Shown here: one piece after another, positions 34,590 through 44,991 of the stretch
Numbering within the stretch: position 1 is the first letter of the stretch
How the letters are laid out: each line of letters starts with the position of its first letter
Assembly (NCBI RefSeq): GCF_018873765.1
Contig: NC_057924.1
Location: 11,247,001 to 11,311,000 of the forward strand
Length of the DNA: 64,000 nt
DNA from: Telopea speciosissima
Taxonomy: Eukaryota > Streptophyta > Magnoliopsida > Proteales > Proteaceae
Direction of reading: 5' to 3'
Notes under the pieces: generated by a model
The model's input: only the letters and a program-made list of their open reading frames with translations
What the model was told of the DNA's origin: nothing
The model's database searches: none
Program-made: the position numbers and the translations under genes

Positions 34590-34652
34590 CTGTTCTCTCT
34601 TCTTTAATTCAGCCTCCTTGGCTTGAAGCTCCTTTTCCTTCTTTTTTAAATC
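34590..34652 (-). CDS. SCAMP: SCAMP exon 4, coiled coil
   Basis: Acceptor ...tttatgtag, donor gtacat. Encodes DLKKKEKELQAKEAELKKRE and Q, a heptad-like charged helix. Phase 0 at both ends. Confidence 0.95.
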
Positions 34653-34754
34653 CTACATAAAAAAAAATTAAAAAAAACCGAGATCCTAAAACTCAGAGAA
34701 AACATAAGAAGTAAGAAAAATGGACTAACTTTACAGTTGAGAATTAACACCCAC

Positions 34755-34871
34755 CTTTGCTGTATCAAGAGGAATATCAATTGTTGCTCCACGGTCATAG
34801 TTGAAATCTGCAGGCTCAGGAGGAAGAGGTGAAAGCCTTGAGTTTGTGGCAGGAGGAACACTTCCAGGATT
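34755..34871 (-). CDS. SCAMP: SCAMP exon 3
   Basis: Acceptor ...tgattcccag, donor gtgggt. Encodes [20 protein letters not shown] and [19 protein letters not shown], the Pro-rich cytosolic segment with the plant-conserved YDRGATxDIPLD motif. Phase 0 at both ends. Confidence 0.96.
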
Positions 34872-35846
34872 CTGGGAATCACAGCAAGATAATAATATTT
34901 CAGAACTAGAGCATCCGCAGACCATAAGGAAGCCAGGGCGTCATAAAACAGAAGAACATTTCAGATCGGTGATGATCGCATAAAGAAGTAAAAAAGGGAA
35001 ATAAACGTCTCAAACAAAGACAACCAGACTTTTCAAATGACATTATGCTATGACAATACAGCAGTAAATACAGTACTATATTTAACTTACAAAAATGCCC
35101 ATGAAATTGCGTATGGATTACTAGTGAAACATAAAGTTGTAAACTATTTCATCTATGCTCAAATACTTTGTAGACTTGATCAGATATTCAGAGTCACAAA
35201 CAAAAGTAAAATTTTGAGTGTATTATCAGACTCGTCACCCTTGCTGGAATTCCTTGGTCCTTACAAGCATTTCAATTTATGTATAAGAATTTTGTCTATC
35301 CCAAACAATGGAAGGGAAGGAAAGCATTATTGTAATTTTTCTCATGTAGAAAGATCGATGAGTTGACAGGGGTTTTAACTCCAAACACACAATTGTAATG
35401 AACCAAGTAATTTTATAAATTTATTAGGTTTGGACTTCAGTTGATTTTAGGTAAATAATAAGTCATAATTGCCTCAAGGGAAGTAATTTAGAGAATATTC
35501 TTAAAAATAATAGAAATCAAAATTGCTTCAAGGGAAGTAATTTAGAGAATATTCTTACTCATTTGTAGTAACACTAAGAGTTTCAGTTTACTTGGCAGTT
35601 AGGCCTTTGAGTCCTAATTAAGGTTTGACTGGATTTTAGGGTTTTTAATTTATAAATACTATTATATTTTCAAACCTAATTATTTTATGGTACAGATAAA
35701 ATAACTAGCAAGATTTGATGAATAAAATTCAATTACCACTCCCAGTACCTGGAGATTGGTCTGTCCCTACAACGATAGTTGTTGCAGTAGTGGACTTTAA
35801 CCCTTGGGTATAGTGAGCTTTATCCACATCATTAGGCCTTTGTTCT
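34872..35846 (-). other. SCAMP intron 2, part nearest exon 3
   Basis: No gene. A 37-base direct repeat (35467-35503 and 35521-35557, starting aattgc) is spaced 54 bases. The region near 35640-35790 looks LTR-like in composition but has no partner in the window. Confidence 0.4.
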
Positions 35847-36116
35847 TTTTTTTTTTTTTTTTTTTGGGTGTATAAAACCATTACCAAAGAGAGGAGAAAA
35901 GGAATCAACGAATTCCAAGACCCCACCTATACAAAGGAGCACGGGGGACTGAAGAAGAAAAGGGGAAGGACCCCGACAAACCAACATACCAAAGATAGCC
36001 AAACACAAAAGGGCAGAAACCCCGACCAAAAGAAGTGCACAAACTAGAACAAATCCACAAAAAGAGATCACAAAAACCTGCAAAACAGAGGAACCCACAA
36101 ATCGCAACTAGTTGTG

Positions 36117-37632
36117 CTGGCAGAGGACGTGGTCGCAGATATCCCTAGTTAGAGGCAGTAGCTTCTCACAACTGGGCACGGAGTACTCCAGGGGGCTTCT
36201 TGGGATAAGGGGGGAGCTAATGTTGCACCGGCAGTAGGGGGACAATAGGGGGACTGGATGAGATGAGGGGTTAAGCAAAGGGAGGGAGAGAAGCTCAACA
36301 ACAAAGGAGGGGGGCATAGGAGGGGGATGCATTGGAGCTTGGCTGGGATTGGGGAGGGAGGGTGGAGTGGGCCGCTCAAGGAGTAAGGCCCAATAAGGGT
36401 AGAAACATGGGATGGGCCAGAAGCATGGGGGGTTTCGGTGAGGGGGTAGGACCGTGGGTGGTAGGGCCCAAGGGGATGGGGGTTGGAGCTGAAGGGTTGG
36501 GACAACACAGGTCGAGGGGGGTAGAAAGGAAGAGCCCAACATGGGAGGCAGGTGGAGTTGAGGGGTGGCCCCCCGCCCCCCACTAAAGGCGCAAGAGGTA
36601 AAAGGAGGGGGAGGGTATGGGGAGAGGGGAACGCACGATCAAGAGACAAAGGAGAGAGTTGAGGGTTAACAACAGAAGCCGATGCCGTAAAGGGGGCAAG
36701 TGAGGGCGACAGGTCAATGCCAGGGGTAGCAGGCAGATGAGGGCAACAAGTCAAAACCAACAAGCGGAAGTCTACCATTAAGATGGGTTTGGTCAGAGCT
36801 GGTGGCGCCTTCATTGTTGGGACCAAAGGACTGAAGTGCGTCAAAGCGGTTTCGTCCAGTGGTAGAAGTGTGGAGGATTGATGGTCTGGAGGGAAGATTG
36901 ATTTCATGACCTCGGGGAGAACCAGAAGCCGAAATCTCCTTGCGATGGTGCTGATGGTGCCTACTTCTCCGGCCACAGCTGAGGCCATGGGAACCAGAGG
37001 CTACAGGGAAGGAGGCAGGTAGATTGAGGAGCCAGGACCTTTCGCCTCAGAAGCAAGAGAGGGATCTTTGCGCACAACAATAGCAGGGGGCTTGAGAGTG
37101 CAAGCCTGAATAAGATGGCCAAAAACCTTGCAAATAAGGCACTGGGGAGGAAGCCTTTCAAAATGGTATTGGAAGGAGAAACCTTCGTCTTCCACAACGG
37201 TAACTGGGGTTGGAGGGAAAGCATCGGCAGAGACCTGAACACAGATCCGTGCAAATGCTAGTCTATCCATCATTTCAGTTCTCTTATCATATAGGGGTTT
37301 GCCGACAACGGACCCATTGATGCTAAGCCCCTTCTCAAACCAAAAATGGAGAGGAAGGCCTGGAAGCATGATCCACATCGGGATGGAGTGCAGATACATT
37401 GTTGAGTTGCAGATATTGGTCCCATTGGCATAGGAAGATGGGGGTTTTCCCCACTTGCCAAGGTCCTTCCCCAAGGGCTTTCAGCTTATCTTCTACTTCA
37501 GAAAATTTGATATGAAAACTCCATTGTCTTAGAGGTAGGTATCCAGGGTCCCTTGATTTCTCCATTGCTTGGTTAGGGACAGCTTCACTATATTGACAGG
37601 AGGTATACTCCCTATGAGGTGGCCTACCAAGT
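36117..37632 (-). pseudogene. LINE ORF1 (DUF4283, CCHC), decayed
   Basis: Read from 37632 downward: LVGHLIGSIPPVNIVKLSLT, a stop near 37533, FSEVEDKLKALGEGPWQVGK, then VWI-type MWIMLPGLPLHFWFEKGLS, LAFARICVQVSADAFP and the knuckle QCLICKVFGHLIQAC. These are the successive blocks of the DUF4283 nucleic-acid-binding domain that begins plant L1 ORF1 proteins. A frameshift near 37470 and others break it. A long Pro/Ser-rich tail follows (to about 36117). ORF1 binds element RNA; this copy cannot make a whole protein. Confidence 0.75.
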
Positions 37633-38121
37633 TGTTGGAACCGCTTCCTCTAAAAGGCCGACCTTGTAGGAAAGGGAGGAAACAATATGTATATCAAACA
37701 GGAGCTCTAACATGGCGGACTATCCAAAGGGGGACATGGGTGGATAAATAACTTCAACACCTACCCGCTCCCAAGGGGATTCGATACCGTGACCCCTGCC
37801 TGCTCTGATACCATGTTGGAACCGTTTCCTCTAAAAGGCCGACCTTGTAGGAAAGGGAGGAAACAATATATATATCAAATAGGAGCTCTAACATGGCGGA
37901 CCATCCAAAGGGGGACACAGGTGGATAAATAATTTCAACACCTGCCCACTCCCAGGGGGATTCGATACCGTGACCCCTGCCTGCTCTGATACCATGTTGG
38001 AACCGCTTCCTCTAAAAGACCAACCTTATAGGAAAGGGAGGAAACAATATGTATATCAAACAGGAGCTCTAACACGGCGGCCTATCCAAAGGGGGATACA
38101 GGTGGATAAATAATTTCAACA
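37633..38121 (-). mobile_element. Tandem TRIM: three 127-bp LTRs and two 54-bp internal regions
   Basis: Units repeat every 181 bases. LTRs at 37633-37759, 37814-37940 and 37995-38121 read TGTTGAAG...TTCCAACA on the minus strand (TG...CA). Each internal region (37760-37813, 37941-37994) starts with the tRNA-Met primer site tggtatcagagcagg and ends with a purine-rich tract before the next LTR. So the body is only a primer site plus a polypurine tract. The array interrupts LINE ORF1; flanking pentamers (minus strand gctcg and acttg) differ by two transitions. Confidence 0.82.
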
Positions 38122-38400
38122 CGAGCAGTTCTTCCATTTAGAGATTTCAGAATCAAGCAGCCCTGTAGTGTAGAGACCAACAATTTTGACTCCAACAAGG
38201 AAAAGTGAGACAAAGTGGAGAGAGTGGAGGTGGCCCTCCCTAGCAGAGATAGGAGCAAGACTAAATAAAGAGTTCTAGGCCTTAGCGCCGATGGCAAGGG
38301 AGAGGGTGAAGGAGTGGCTAGGAGGAGGGGACGGGGTTAGGAGGGGGAGGAACCGGTGGTCTGACCTGCCAAAGGGGTCAAACATGGTGGAGGACCCTCT
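38122..38400 (-). pseudogene. 5' part of the LINE ORF1, beyond the TRIM array
   Basis: Minus-strand reading ends LESKLLVSTLQGCLILKSLNG RTAR at the array. It joins in position with LVGHLIGSIPP on the other side, consistent with one ORF1 split by the insertion. Confidence 0.5.
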
Positions 38401-38582
38401 TTTCTCTCTCTCCTCTCAGCTCTCCTGTTGTGTAGAAGGTGAGACATGTATTTCTTTGTTTGTTTACTTGTGATTATTTTGTCTTTTTCTAAATTTTTGT
38501 ACCCTAAGTATTTGTCAAATGACAACCTTGTTCCCTCAAAAACCTTAGCATTGATTTTTTATGCCTATAGTCTAGATAGTAA

Positions 38583-38869
38583 AGTTGAGGTTCAGATTAG
38601 GGAAACAATGGAGAAGGAAGGAAGATGTTAGAGAAGAAGGAGACAAGAGAGGGAAGAAAAGAGAGTTACGGTTGAAAGTTGTGTGTATTAGAGAGACTTC
38701 TCCAACACACCTATATTGCTCAAATAGAATTACTCAAAGTATTACAATCACCTCCCTAGGGAGGTAAAAGGTAAAAAGACATAAAAAGTTAAAAATACAT
38801 AATAAGGGAACTAGTTAGAAGTCTAGTTCCTGAACTACCCCTGATACATATTTACTATCAACTCTAACA
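38583..38869 (-). repeat. Copia-2 3' LTR
   Basis: 287 bp, starting tgttagagttgatag on the minus strand. The polypurine tract ttgagggggag lies just before it (38870-38880). Confidence 0.93.
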
Positions 38870-39061
38870 CTCCCCCTCAAGCTGGAGAATATATATCATG
38901 CAATCCCAGCTTGCTTAGAAGGACATTTAACTGAGGAGAGCCAAGAGCTTTGGTGAGGATATCCGCAACCGATCACCAGCCTTCACAAAGGGAGTACAAA
39001 TGCAGCCGAGTCTATCTTCTCCTTGATGAAGTGTCTATCAACCTCTATGTGCTTGGTTCGG

Positions 39062-40371
39062 TCATGTTGAACAGATTGTGGGCACATCGATGGCTGCCTT
39101 CATATCACAAGAGAGTCTCATAGGACCTTCAGTGTCAAATCCCAGCCTCCGAACAAGTCTTCTCAACCATATAAGTTCACATACTCCATAGGCCATAGCT
39201 CTAAATTCTGCCTCTGCGCTGGATCTAGCTACAACATGCTGTTTTTTGCTTCTCCATGTAACCAAATTACCCCTACAAAGGTGCAATAACCGGAAGTGGA
39301 TCTCCTGTCTGTAATGGAGCCAGCCCAATCAGCATCTGTGAAACCTTCCACTTTCAAGTGGTTGTGTCTGGCATACAACAATCCTTTCCCTGGAGAAGAC
39401 TTCAAATATCTAAGAATACGGTACACGACATCCAAGTGGCCACTCTTGGGAGCGTGCATGAATTGGCTCACTACTCCCACTGCATAGGAGATATCTGGGC
39501 GTGTCATGGCAAGATAGATAAGCTTCCCCACTAGCCTTTGGTACTTTCCCGCATCAACTAGAGAAGGACCACAATCTTCTCCTAGTTTATGATTTTGCTC
39601 AATAGGAGAATTGGCTGGTTTGCAGCCCAACATTCCTGTCTCGGTCAACAAGTCAAGAACAAACTTTTGTTGACATATATTAATTCCTTTCTTGCTCCTT
39701 AATACTTCAATGCCTGATAAATACTTCAAGGGACCCAAGTCTTTAATTTCAAACTGTCGTGCCAAGTAACTCTTCAGGTTATCTATCTCAACTATATCAT
39801 CTCCTGTGACCACAATATCATCAACATAAACAATAAGGGTTGTAATGGTACCATGGCCCCTCTTAGTAAAGAGAGTATGATCAGCTTGGCTCTGGGAATA
39901 TCCATTCTTCAGAATGGCCTACCGAAAGTGCTCAAACCATGCCTTTGGTGACTGTTTGAGACCATATAATGCCTTCTTGAGGAGACACACCTTCCCTTCA
40001 GCTGATGGCATTTTGAAGCCTGGAGGAGTTTGCATGTACACTTCCTCTTCCAAATCCCCATGGAGAAAGGCATTCTTCACATCCAACTGGTATAATGGCC
40101 ATTCTTTATTGGCAGCCAATGACAAAAGAACTCTAATTGAGTTGTGTTTGGCAACCGGAGCAAATGTCTCCTGATAGTCAATTCCATAGACTTGATTGTA
40201 TCCCTTAGCCACCAACCTTGCTTTGTATCTCTCAACACTCCCATTAGATTTGTACTTGATTGTGTAGACCCACCTGCATCCAACAGGGACATGTCCCTTA
40301 GGAAGATCCACCAGTTGCCAAGTACCATTCTTCTCAAGTGCCATCATTTCCTCAGACATAGCTTGTCTCTA
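39062..40371 (-). pseudogene. Copia-2 reverse transcriptase and RNase H
   Basis: From 40359: [59 protein letters not shown] and [21 protein letters not shown] at 39919-39921 replaces the Gln of FRQAIL. The catalytic YVDDIVVTGDD lies just past it, then IKDLGPLKYLSGIEV, YQRLVGKLIYLAMTRPDISY and the RNase H blocks WRSKKQHVVARSSAEAEFRA. Frameshifts near 39240 and 39090 break the end. A TAG at 40369-40371 stands where Trp of the KWRQAM block is expected. Confidence 0.9.
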
Positions 40372-41616
40372 CTTTGAGTCAAACATAGCATCAATAACAT
40401 TTTTGGGAGTAGAAGCAGCAGAGAGGGCAGTAACAAAGGCAAGACCTGTAGGAGAAAGAGCATCATAGGAAACAAACTGGGCTACAGTATTAGTACAAGC
40501 TCTTTTCCCTTTGCGAACAGCAATAGGGAGGTCTAAATCACATAAAGAAGGAGAAGGGAGATCACCTGAGTGAGAAGAGTGGATCTCAGGTTGTGGATAT
40601 GGATCCAAAGAGGACTCTTGGTAGGTCTTCGTTCTTTCATTATGCAAGCCTTCACCTTTTCTGTATGTAATGTGGTAATCTTTCTCCTTACTAGGACCAC
40701 TGGCAGTTCTGTCAACCACCGAATCAATATGCACATCATCCAGATTCACAGACTTCCCAATGTCAAGCATAAAGGGAGAGATACGTAGTGGGTAATGGAG
40801 AGAATCAGCAGCCTATTCATTCCCACAATTCTCCCCCTGAAGAGGATGCTGAGATGGGGCAAAAAAAGGAACAGATTCAAGGAAGGTGACATCTTTGGAG
40901 GTGAAGCACCGGCAAGAAGAAGGATGGTAGCACCGGTAACCTTTAGAAGTAGAAGAGTAGCCAACAAAAAGACACTTGAGGGCTTTGGGATCAAGTTTTG
41001 TGCGATGTGATTTGTTAACATGCACATAACAAACACAGCCAAAGATTTTAGGAGGAAGAGAGAAAGTAGAAACCTATGGAGATAAGATGTCTAAGGGAGA
41101 TTTGAAACCAAGAAGTTTGGTTGGCATGCGATTGATGAGGAAAGAAGCAGTGAGACGAGCAGCCGACCAAAAAGTCTTGGAAACATGCATACCAAACAAG
41201 AGACTACATGTGACCTCCAATAAATGGCGATTTTTCCTCTCAGCAACCCCATTTTGTTGGGGTGTATCAACACAAGCTAACTGATGGAGAATGCCATTCT
41301 TAGTAAAGAAAGCTTGGAGACCACTAAACATATATTCTCCCCCTGTATCAGACCGGACAACTTTGATACGGGTATCAAACTGAGTAAGGATCATTTGATA
41401 AAAATTCTGAAATGCCTCACAAACATCACTCTTATTTTTCAGAAGAACAGTCCAAGTAGCAGGAGAAAAATCATCAACAAAAGAGACAAAGTAACGAAAG
41501 CCAAATAAAGAAGTAGTGGGAGAAGGTCCCCAAACATCAGTATGTATAATATGGAAAGGAGCAGCACTTCTATTACCATGATATGGATAAGAGGAGCAAC
41601 AATGTTTGGCCAACAT
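40372..41616 (-). pseudogene. Copia-2 integrase
   Basis: Readable blocks are FHIIHTDVWGPSPTTSLFGF, VVRSDTGGEYM and TPQQNGVAERKNRHLLEV (D, D, E). A TAG at 41074-41076 interrupts LSP*VSTFSLPPKIFGC; the expected residue is Gln. The C-terminal part KLDPKALKCLFVGYSSTSKG continues to a variable Ser/Pro-rich stretch. Confidence 0.88.
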
Positions 41617-42434
41617 ACATGGTTCACATTAAAAAACATGGGAAGATGCAACAGAAGAAAATAAGTGAGGTAAATGTTTCCTCATTACAACAAAAGATGG
41701 ATGGCCTAGACGTCGATGCCATAACATAACAGACTCCATTGAACTACTGTCATCACGTCCACACACATAGGACTGAACGGTGGGTACACCAAGATAAAAA
41801 AGGTAAAGGCCTTTCTCCTCACGTCCGCTACCAATAATCCTCTTCGTCACCAAATCCTGAAAGAGACAGTAAGAAGGAAAAAAGGTGACACACTAGTTGA
41901 GGGATTTAGTCAAGTGACTTATAGATAAAAGGTTAACAGCAAGGTTAGGAACATGAAGAACTGAGGTAAGGGAAATAGAGGAGGTAACAGGGATACTACC
42001 TTTACCAGATATCGAGGAAAGGGATCCATCAGCTATCCCGACTTTATCCTTACCAGAGCAAATGGTATAGGAATCATAATTAGAGGACATACCATCATGT
42101 GGTCGTGGCACGAGTCAATGACCCAAGACTGGCTGCGATAAGACGTCGTAGCGGAGACTCGCAAGGCCGAGGACGAAGATGAGCTGGCCACGGTAGATGC
42201 AGGAGATGTGCTCAACTGGGATATAATCCGACGGACTGTGTCAACCAAGATAGGATCATCCTGTGGAGCATCTGCCTCAGTCGTCACGGAGTGAGCTCGA
42301 GCTCCCCCTCTATGACCACCACGACTACGTGTGCTAGGAGGGCGACCATGAAGTGACCAACACCTATCCTTGGTGTGCCCAGTTCTCCCACAGTGATCAC
42401 ATTTAAACCTCTCTCCCAACTCCACTGGCACCAA
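41617..42434 (-). pseudogene. Copia-2 zinc knuckle, protease and pre-integrase region
   Basis: The zinc knuckle CDHCGRTGHTKDRC is intact. The protease motif is damaged: SWVIDS is followed by shifted sequence because three small deletions fall between about 42076 and 42115. The pre-integrase block LWHRRLGHPSF is present. TAG at 41893 and TAA at 41629 break the frame. Confidence 0.85.
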
Positions 42435-43237
42435 TTGTCTCTACTATACTGGCTGCCTCACGATTGGGCCCTTGACCTCTGCTACCCCCACGGGTGTCTC
42501 GAAAAGAACTGGAATTGAGAGCTGACTTGTCATGAGATGATGCTGATGTGGAGTCCATAGTGACACGCCGAGTCTCCTCACTCTGTAGGTAACTACAGAC
42601 CTCACTAAGAGATGGAAGAGGAGATCGGCCTAAGAGTTGGAGCCGGATGGGTTCATAGTCTGGGTTCAGACCACCAAGTAAAGTGAACACCCGCTCCCTT
42701 TCAAAGGTCTGATACACCTTCGCTTCATCCGCCGGGTTAGTCAAATGGAGGTCCCGGTAGTGGTCATATTCTTCCAAAAGACTAAGTAAGGCATTATAGT
42801 ACTCAGAGATAGTTCTGTCCCCTTGCCTCATGGAATGAATCTTTTGGTGTAGGCGATACACTTTGGCGAGTCACCCACTCTGTCATAGGCCGAGAGACAC
42901 TATCCCGGATGGCCTTGGCGATCTCCTTTCTTATAAATCTTCTCCCAATCTCGGGCTTCATGGAGAAGATCAACCATGTCATGACTGTAGAATTCTCAGT
43001 CTCCCATTTCTCATAAGTAGGTGCATTCGGCTCTGGAGGCTTGATAGCACCTGTGATGTACCCAAGCTTCCCTTTGCTCCTAAGGGAAAGCTCCACGGAA
43101 TGTGACCAGTCCAAGTAATTTGTCTCATCAAGTTTCACAAAGGAAAGTTGAAACTGTGTGCTTTCATAGGCAAATTGAGGAGAAGGGACAGGCTGTGATT
43201 CAGCTATACCAGGTCCCGAAATCTCATAATCACCCAT
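42435..43237 (-). pseudogene. Copia-2 gag
   Basis: The ATG at 43237 opens a frame with FVKLDETNYLDWSHSVELSL and WETENSTVMTWLIFSMKPEI. A shift near 42860-42880 moves the reading to the frame with QGDRTISEYYNALLSLLEEY and LGGLNPDYEPIRLQLLGRSP. Another shift near 42430 separates it from the zinc knuckle. Confidence 0.85.
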
Positions 43238-43912
43238 TGTTCAAGTGGGGAGTACACACTCTACCCAAATAAATAAAAACTTCCAAACAGGTCTGATAAA
43301 ACAGAGCCAACAAGTAACGGCAGCCTGTAGAGGCTCAAGTAAAGGAAAAAACAGGAAAAAGGGGCTTCACCCTAGCATTCACCAAGAAATAACATATCTG
43401 AAACAATCTCAAGGCCGTCACACAGGCTGCTGTTAAACATTTCTCAGCAAAGGCAGCAATACATAGCAGTCCAGAAACAAGAGGAGCAGAGAAATTGCAG
43501 TCCCGATATTACCTGGGCAGAAACAGAGATTCCACGAAAAAGAGTACTGCTCAAGTAGTAGTGGAAGATTGAAACCAAGGCCAGATGGGATGAAAAGAGC
43601 ACCTTTGGGCGATTCTATGGAGCCATTCCAAGGCTGAAACCAAGGCCGAGAGAGAGAGAACTAGGGGCTCAAACTTGAAGCTGGCGGTAATAGTTGCAGG
43701 TGATGGAATGGCTTCAAAACTTCATAATAGCTTCAACCAAGCTCAAAGAACACCTCCAAACAGCTGAGTAGGTTATTTCCAACCTATTTCATACTTCTAT
43801 ACCACAGATTCTTTACATTGGTAGCTTCTCTTTGAAACCCTTTGAATCCTAGGATTCCAAAGAGAAGAAAAGAATAGGGAAGAGCAACCAAATACGACTC
43901 TCAAACCAACCT

Positions 43913-43924
43913 GCTCTGATACCA
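43913..43924 (-). other. Copia-2 primer binding site
   Basis: tggtatcagagc on the minus strand, exactly complementary in form to initiator tRNA-Met, directly abutting the LTR. The untranslated leader runs from here to 43238. Confidence 0.88.
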
Positions 43925-44211
43925 AGTTGAGTTTCAGATTAGGGAAACAATGGGGAAGGAAGGAAGATGTTAGAGAAGAAGGAGACAAGAGAGGGAAGAA
44001 GAGAGAGTTACGGTTGAAAGTTGTGTGTCTTAGAGAGACTTCTCCAACACACCTATATTGCTCAAATAGAATTACTAAAAGTATTACAATCACCTCCCTA
44101 GGGAGGTAAAAGGTAAAAAGACATAAAAAGTTAAAAATACATAATAAGGGAACTAGTTAGAAGTCTAGTTCCTAAACTACCCTTGATACATATTTACTAT
44201 CAACTCTAACA
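43925..44211 (-). repeat. Copia-2 5' LTR
   Basis: 287 bp; seven substitutions relative to the 3' LTR and no indels. Confidence 0.93.
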
Positions 44212-44216
44212 AGTAA

Positions 44217-44982
44217 CCCATAAAAAAATAAAAAATAAAAAACCAAATTGCTAGATGACATGACTCCTGCACCAACAGCCAAAGCTAAGGCCCTAAACTA
44301 CTTCATAATACCTGTCAGTCCATTACATGCAGGCTCATCTTGTATCACACCATACAATAAAGAAGGATATTTTAATGTTTATCTCCATGCAACCAGATGG
44401 ACATGGTTACAGATATCTTGAAACCACCTTTTAGTGCCCCTCAAGATCTGATGTGGACCAAATAAGACAAAGGGGCCATCGTTGTAATCTGACAGTATTG
44501 TACGACAAGGACCATTACTGCCCCTCCTTACACATGCGAAGAATGGCAAATTTGTTATGGTGACGGTCTCAGTGAACCAACCATGGTTACACGGAGCAAA
44601 AGCCATTACTAAAGATATATAGGCCTCGAAAAGTGAGATAATGTCATAGTTCTCCATAATATTACACGGCACCTAACAGAGAAACCTTTAGCTGTTGCCA
44701 TTCTCTCTTTGCAACTCCAGCTAGGTTGTGTGACTTAATTTTTTCGTGAAGTTTTCTCGAATTATATTACCTTCAGCAACTACTCTGTGAAGTCTCTCGA
44801 ATTATATTTCCTTCAGAAACTATTTGATGAGGACATCACTCAAGGATTTATGCAGCCACAAGTCACTTCATTATGGATAAATAACCAGCATTATGTGTAG
44901 TTCTTTTTATTATTTTGTTGTATTTTTATTTGGGGCCAGAATTGTTGTGTACTAATGTTGTAAGGGAGTTTTTAGGGAGTAA
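44217..44982 (-). other. SCAMP intron 2 between Copia-2 and the captured-ABCB element
   Basis: No gene or defined repeat. A short direct repeat (tctcgaattatat) occurs at about 44756 and 44797. Confidence 0.4.
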
Positions 44983-44991
44983 TTATTGCTG

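Larger units (their letters stand above)
35847..38400 (-). mobile_element. L1-type LINE carrying only ORF1, split by a TRIM array
   Basis: A poly-T tract at about 35847-35866 marks the poly-A tail of a minus-strand LINE. Upstream of it lies a Pro-rich tail and a DUF4283/zinc-knuckle ORF1, and further 5' sequence resumes beyond the TRIM array at 38122. No endonuclease or reverse transcriptase is present between ORF1 and the tail, so ORF2 was lost or the family is ORF1-only. The 5' end is placed only roughly; no target duplication was found. Confidence 0.65.
38583..44211 (-). mobile_element. Copia-2, full-length LTR retrotransposon with decayed gag-pol
   Basis: 5629 bp, minus strand, in SCAMP intron 2 in the same orientation as the gene. 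LTRs of 287 bp; perfect 5-bp target duplication agtaa (38578-38582 and 44212-44216). The primer site starts exactly at the LTR edge. On its own strand the LTR begins TG and ends CT, a non-canonical terminus. The two LTRs differ at seven positions (about 97.6 percent identity), so it is older than Copia-1 and Copia-3. Confidence 0.93.

Noticed and set aside
36149..36988. 279-codon Pro-rich frame as a wall protein gene
   Set aside because: No signal peptide; it is the tail region of a LINE ORF1 read partly in a shifted frame.
37569..37751. Small plus-strand gene over the 181-bp repeats
   Set aside because: Frame is an accident of the TRIM array; no motif or start context.
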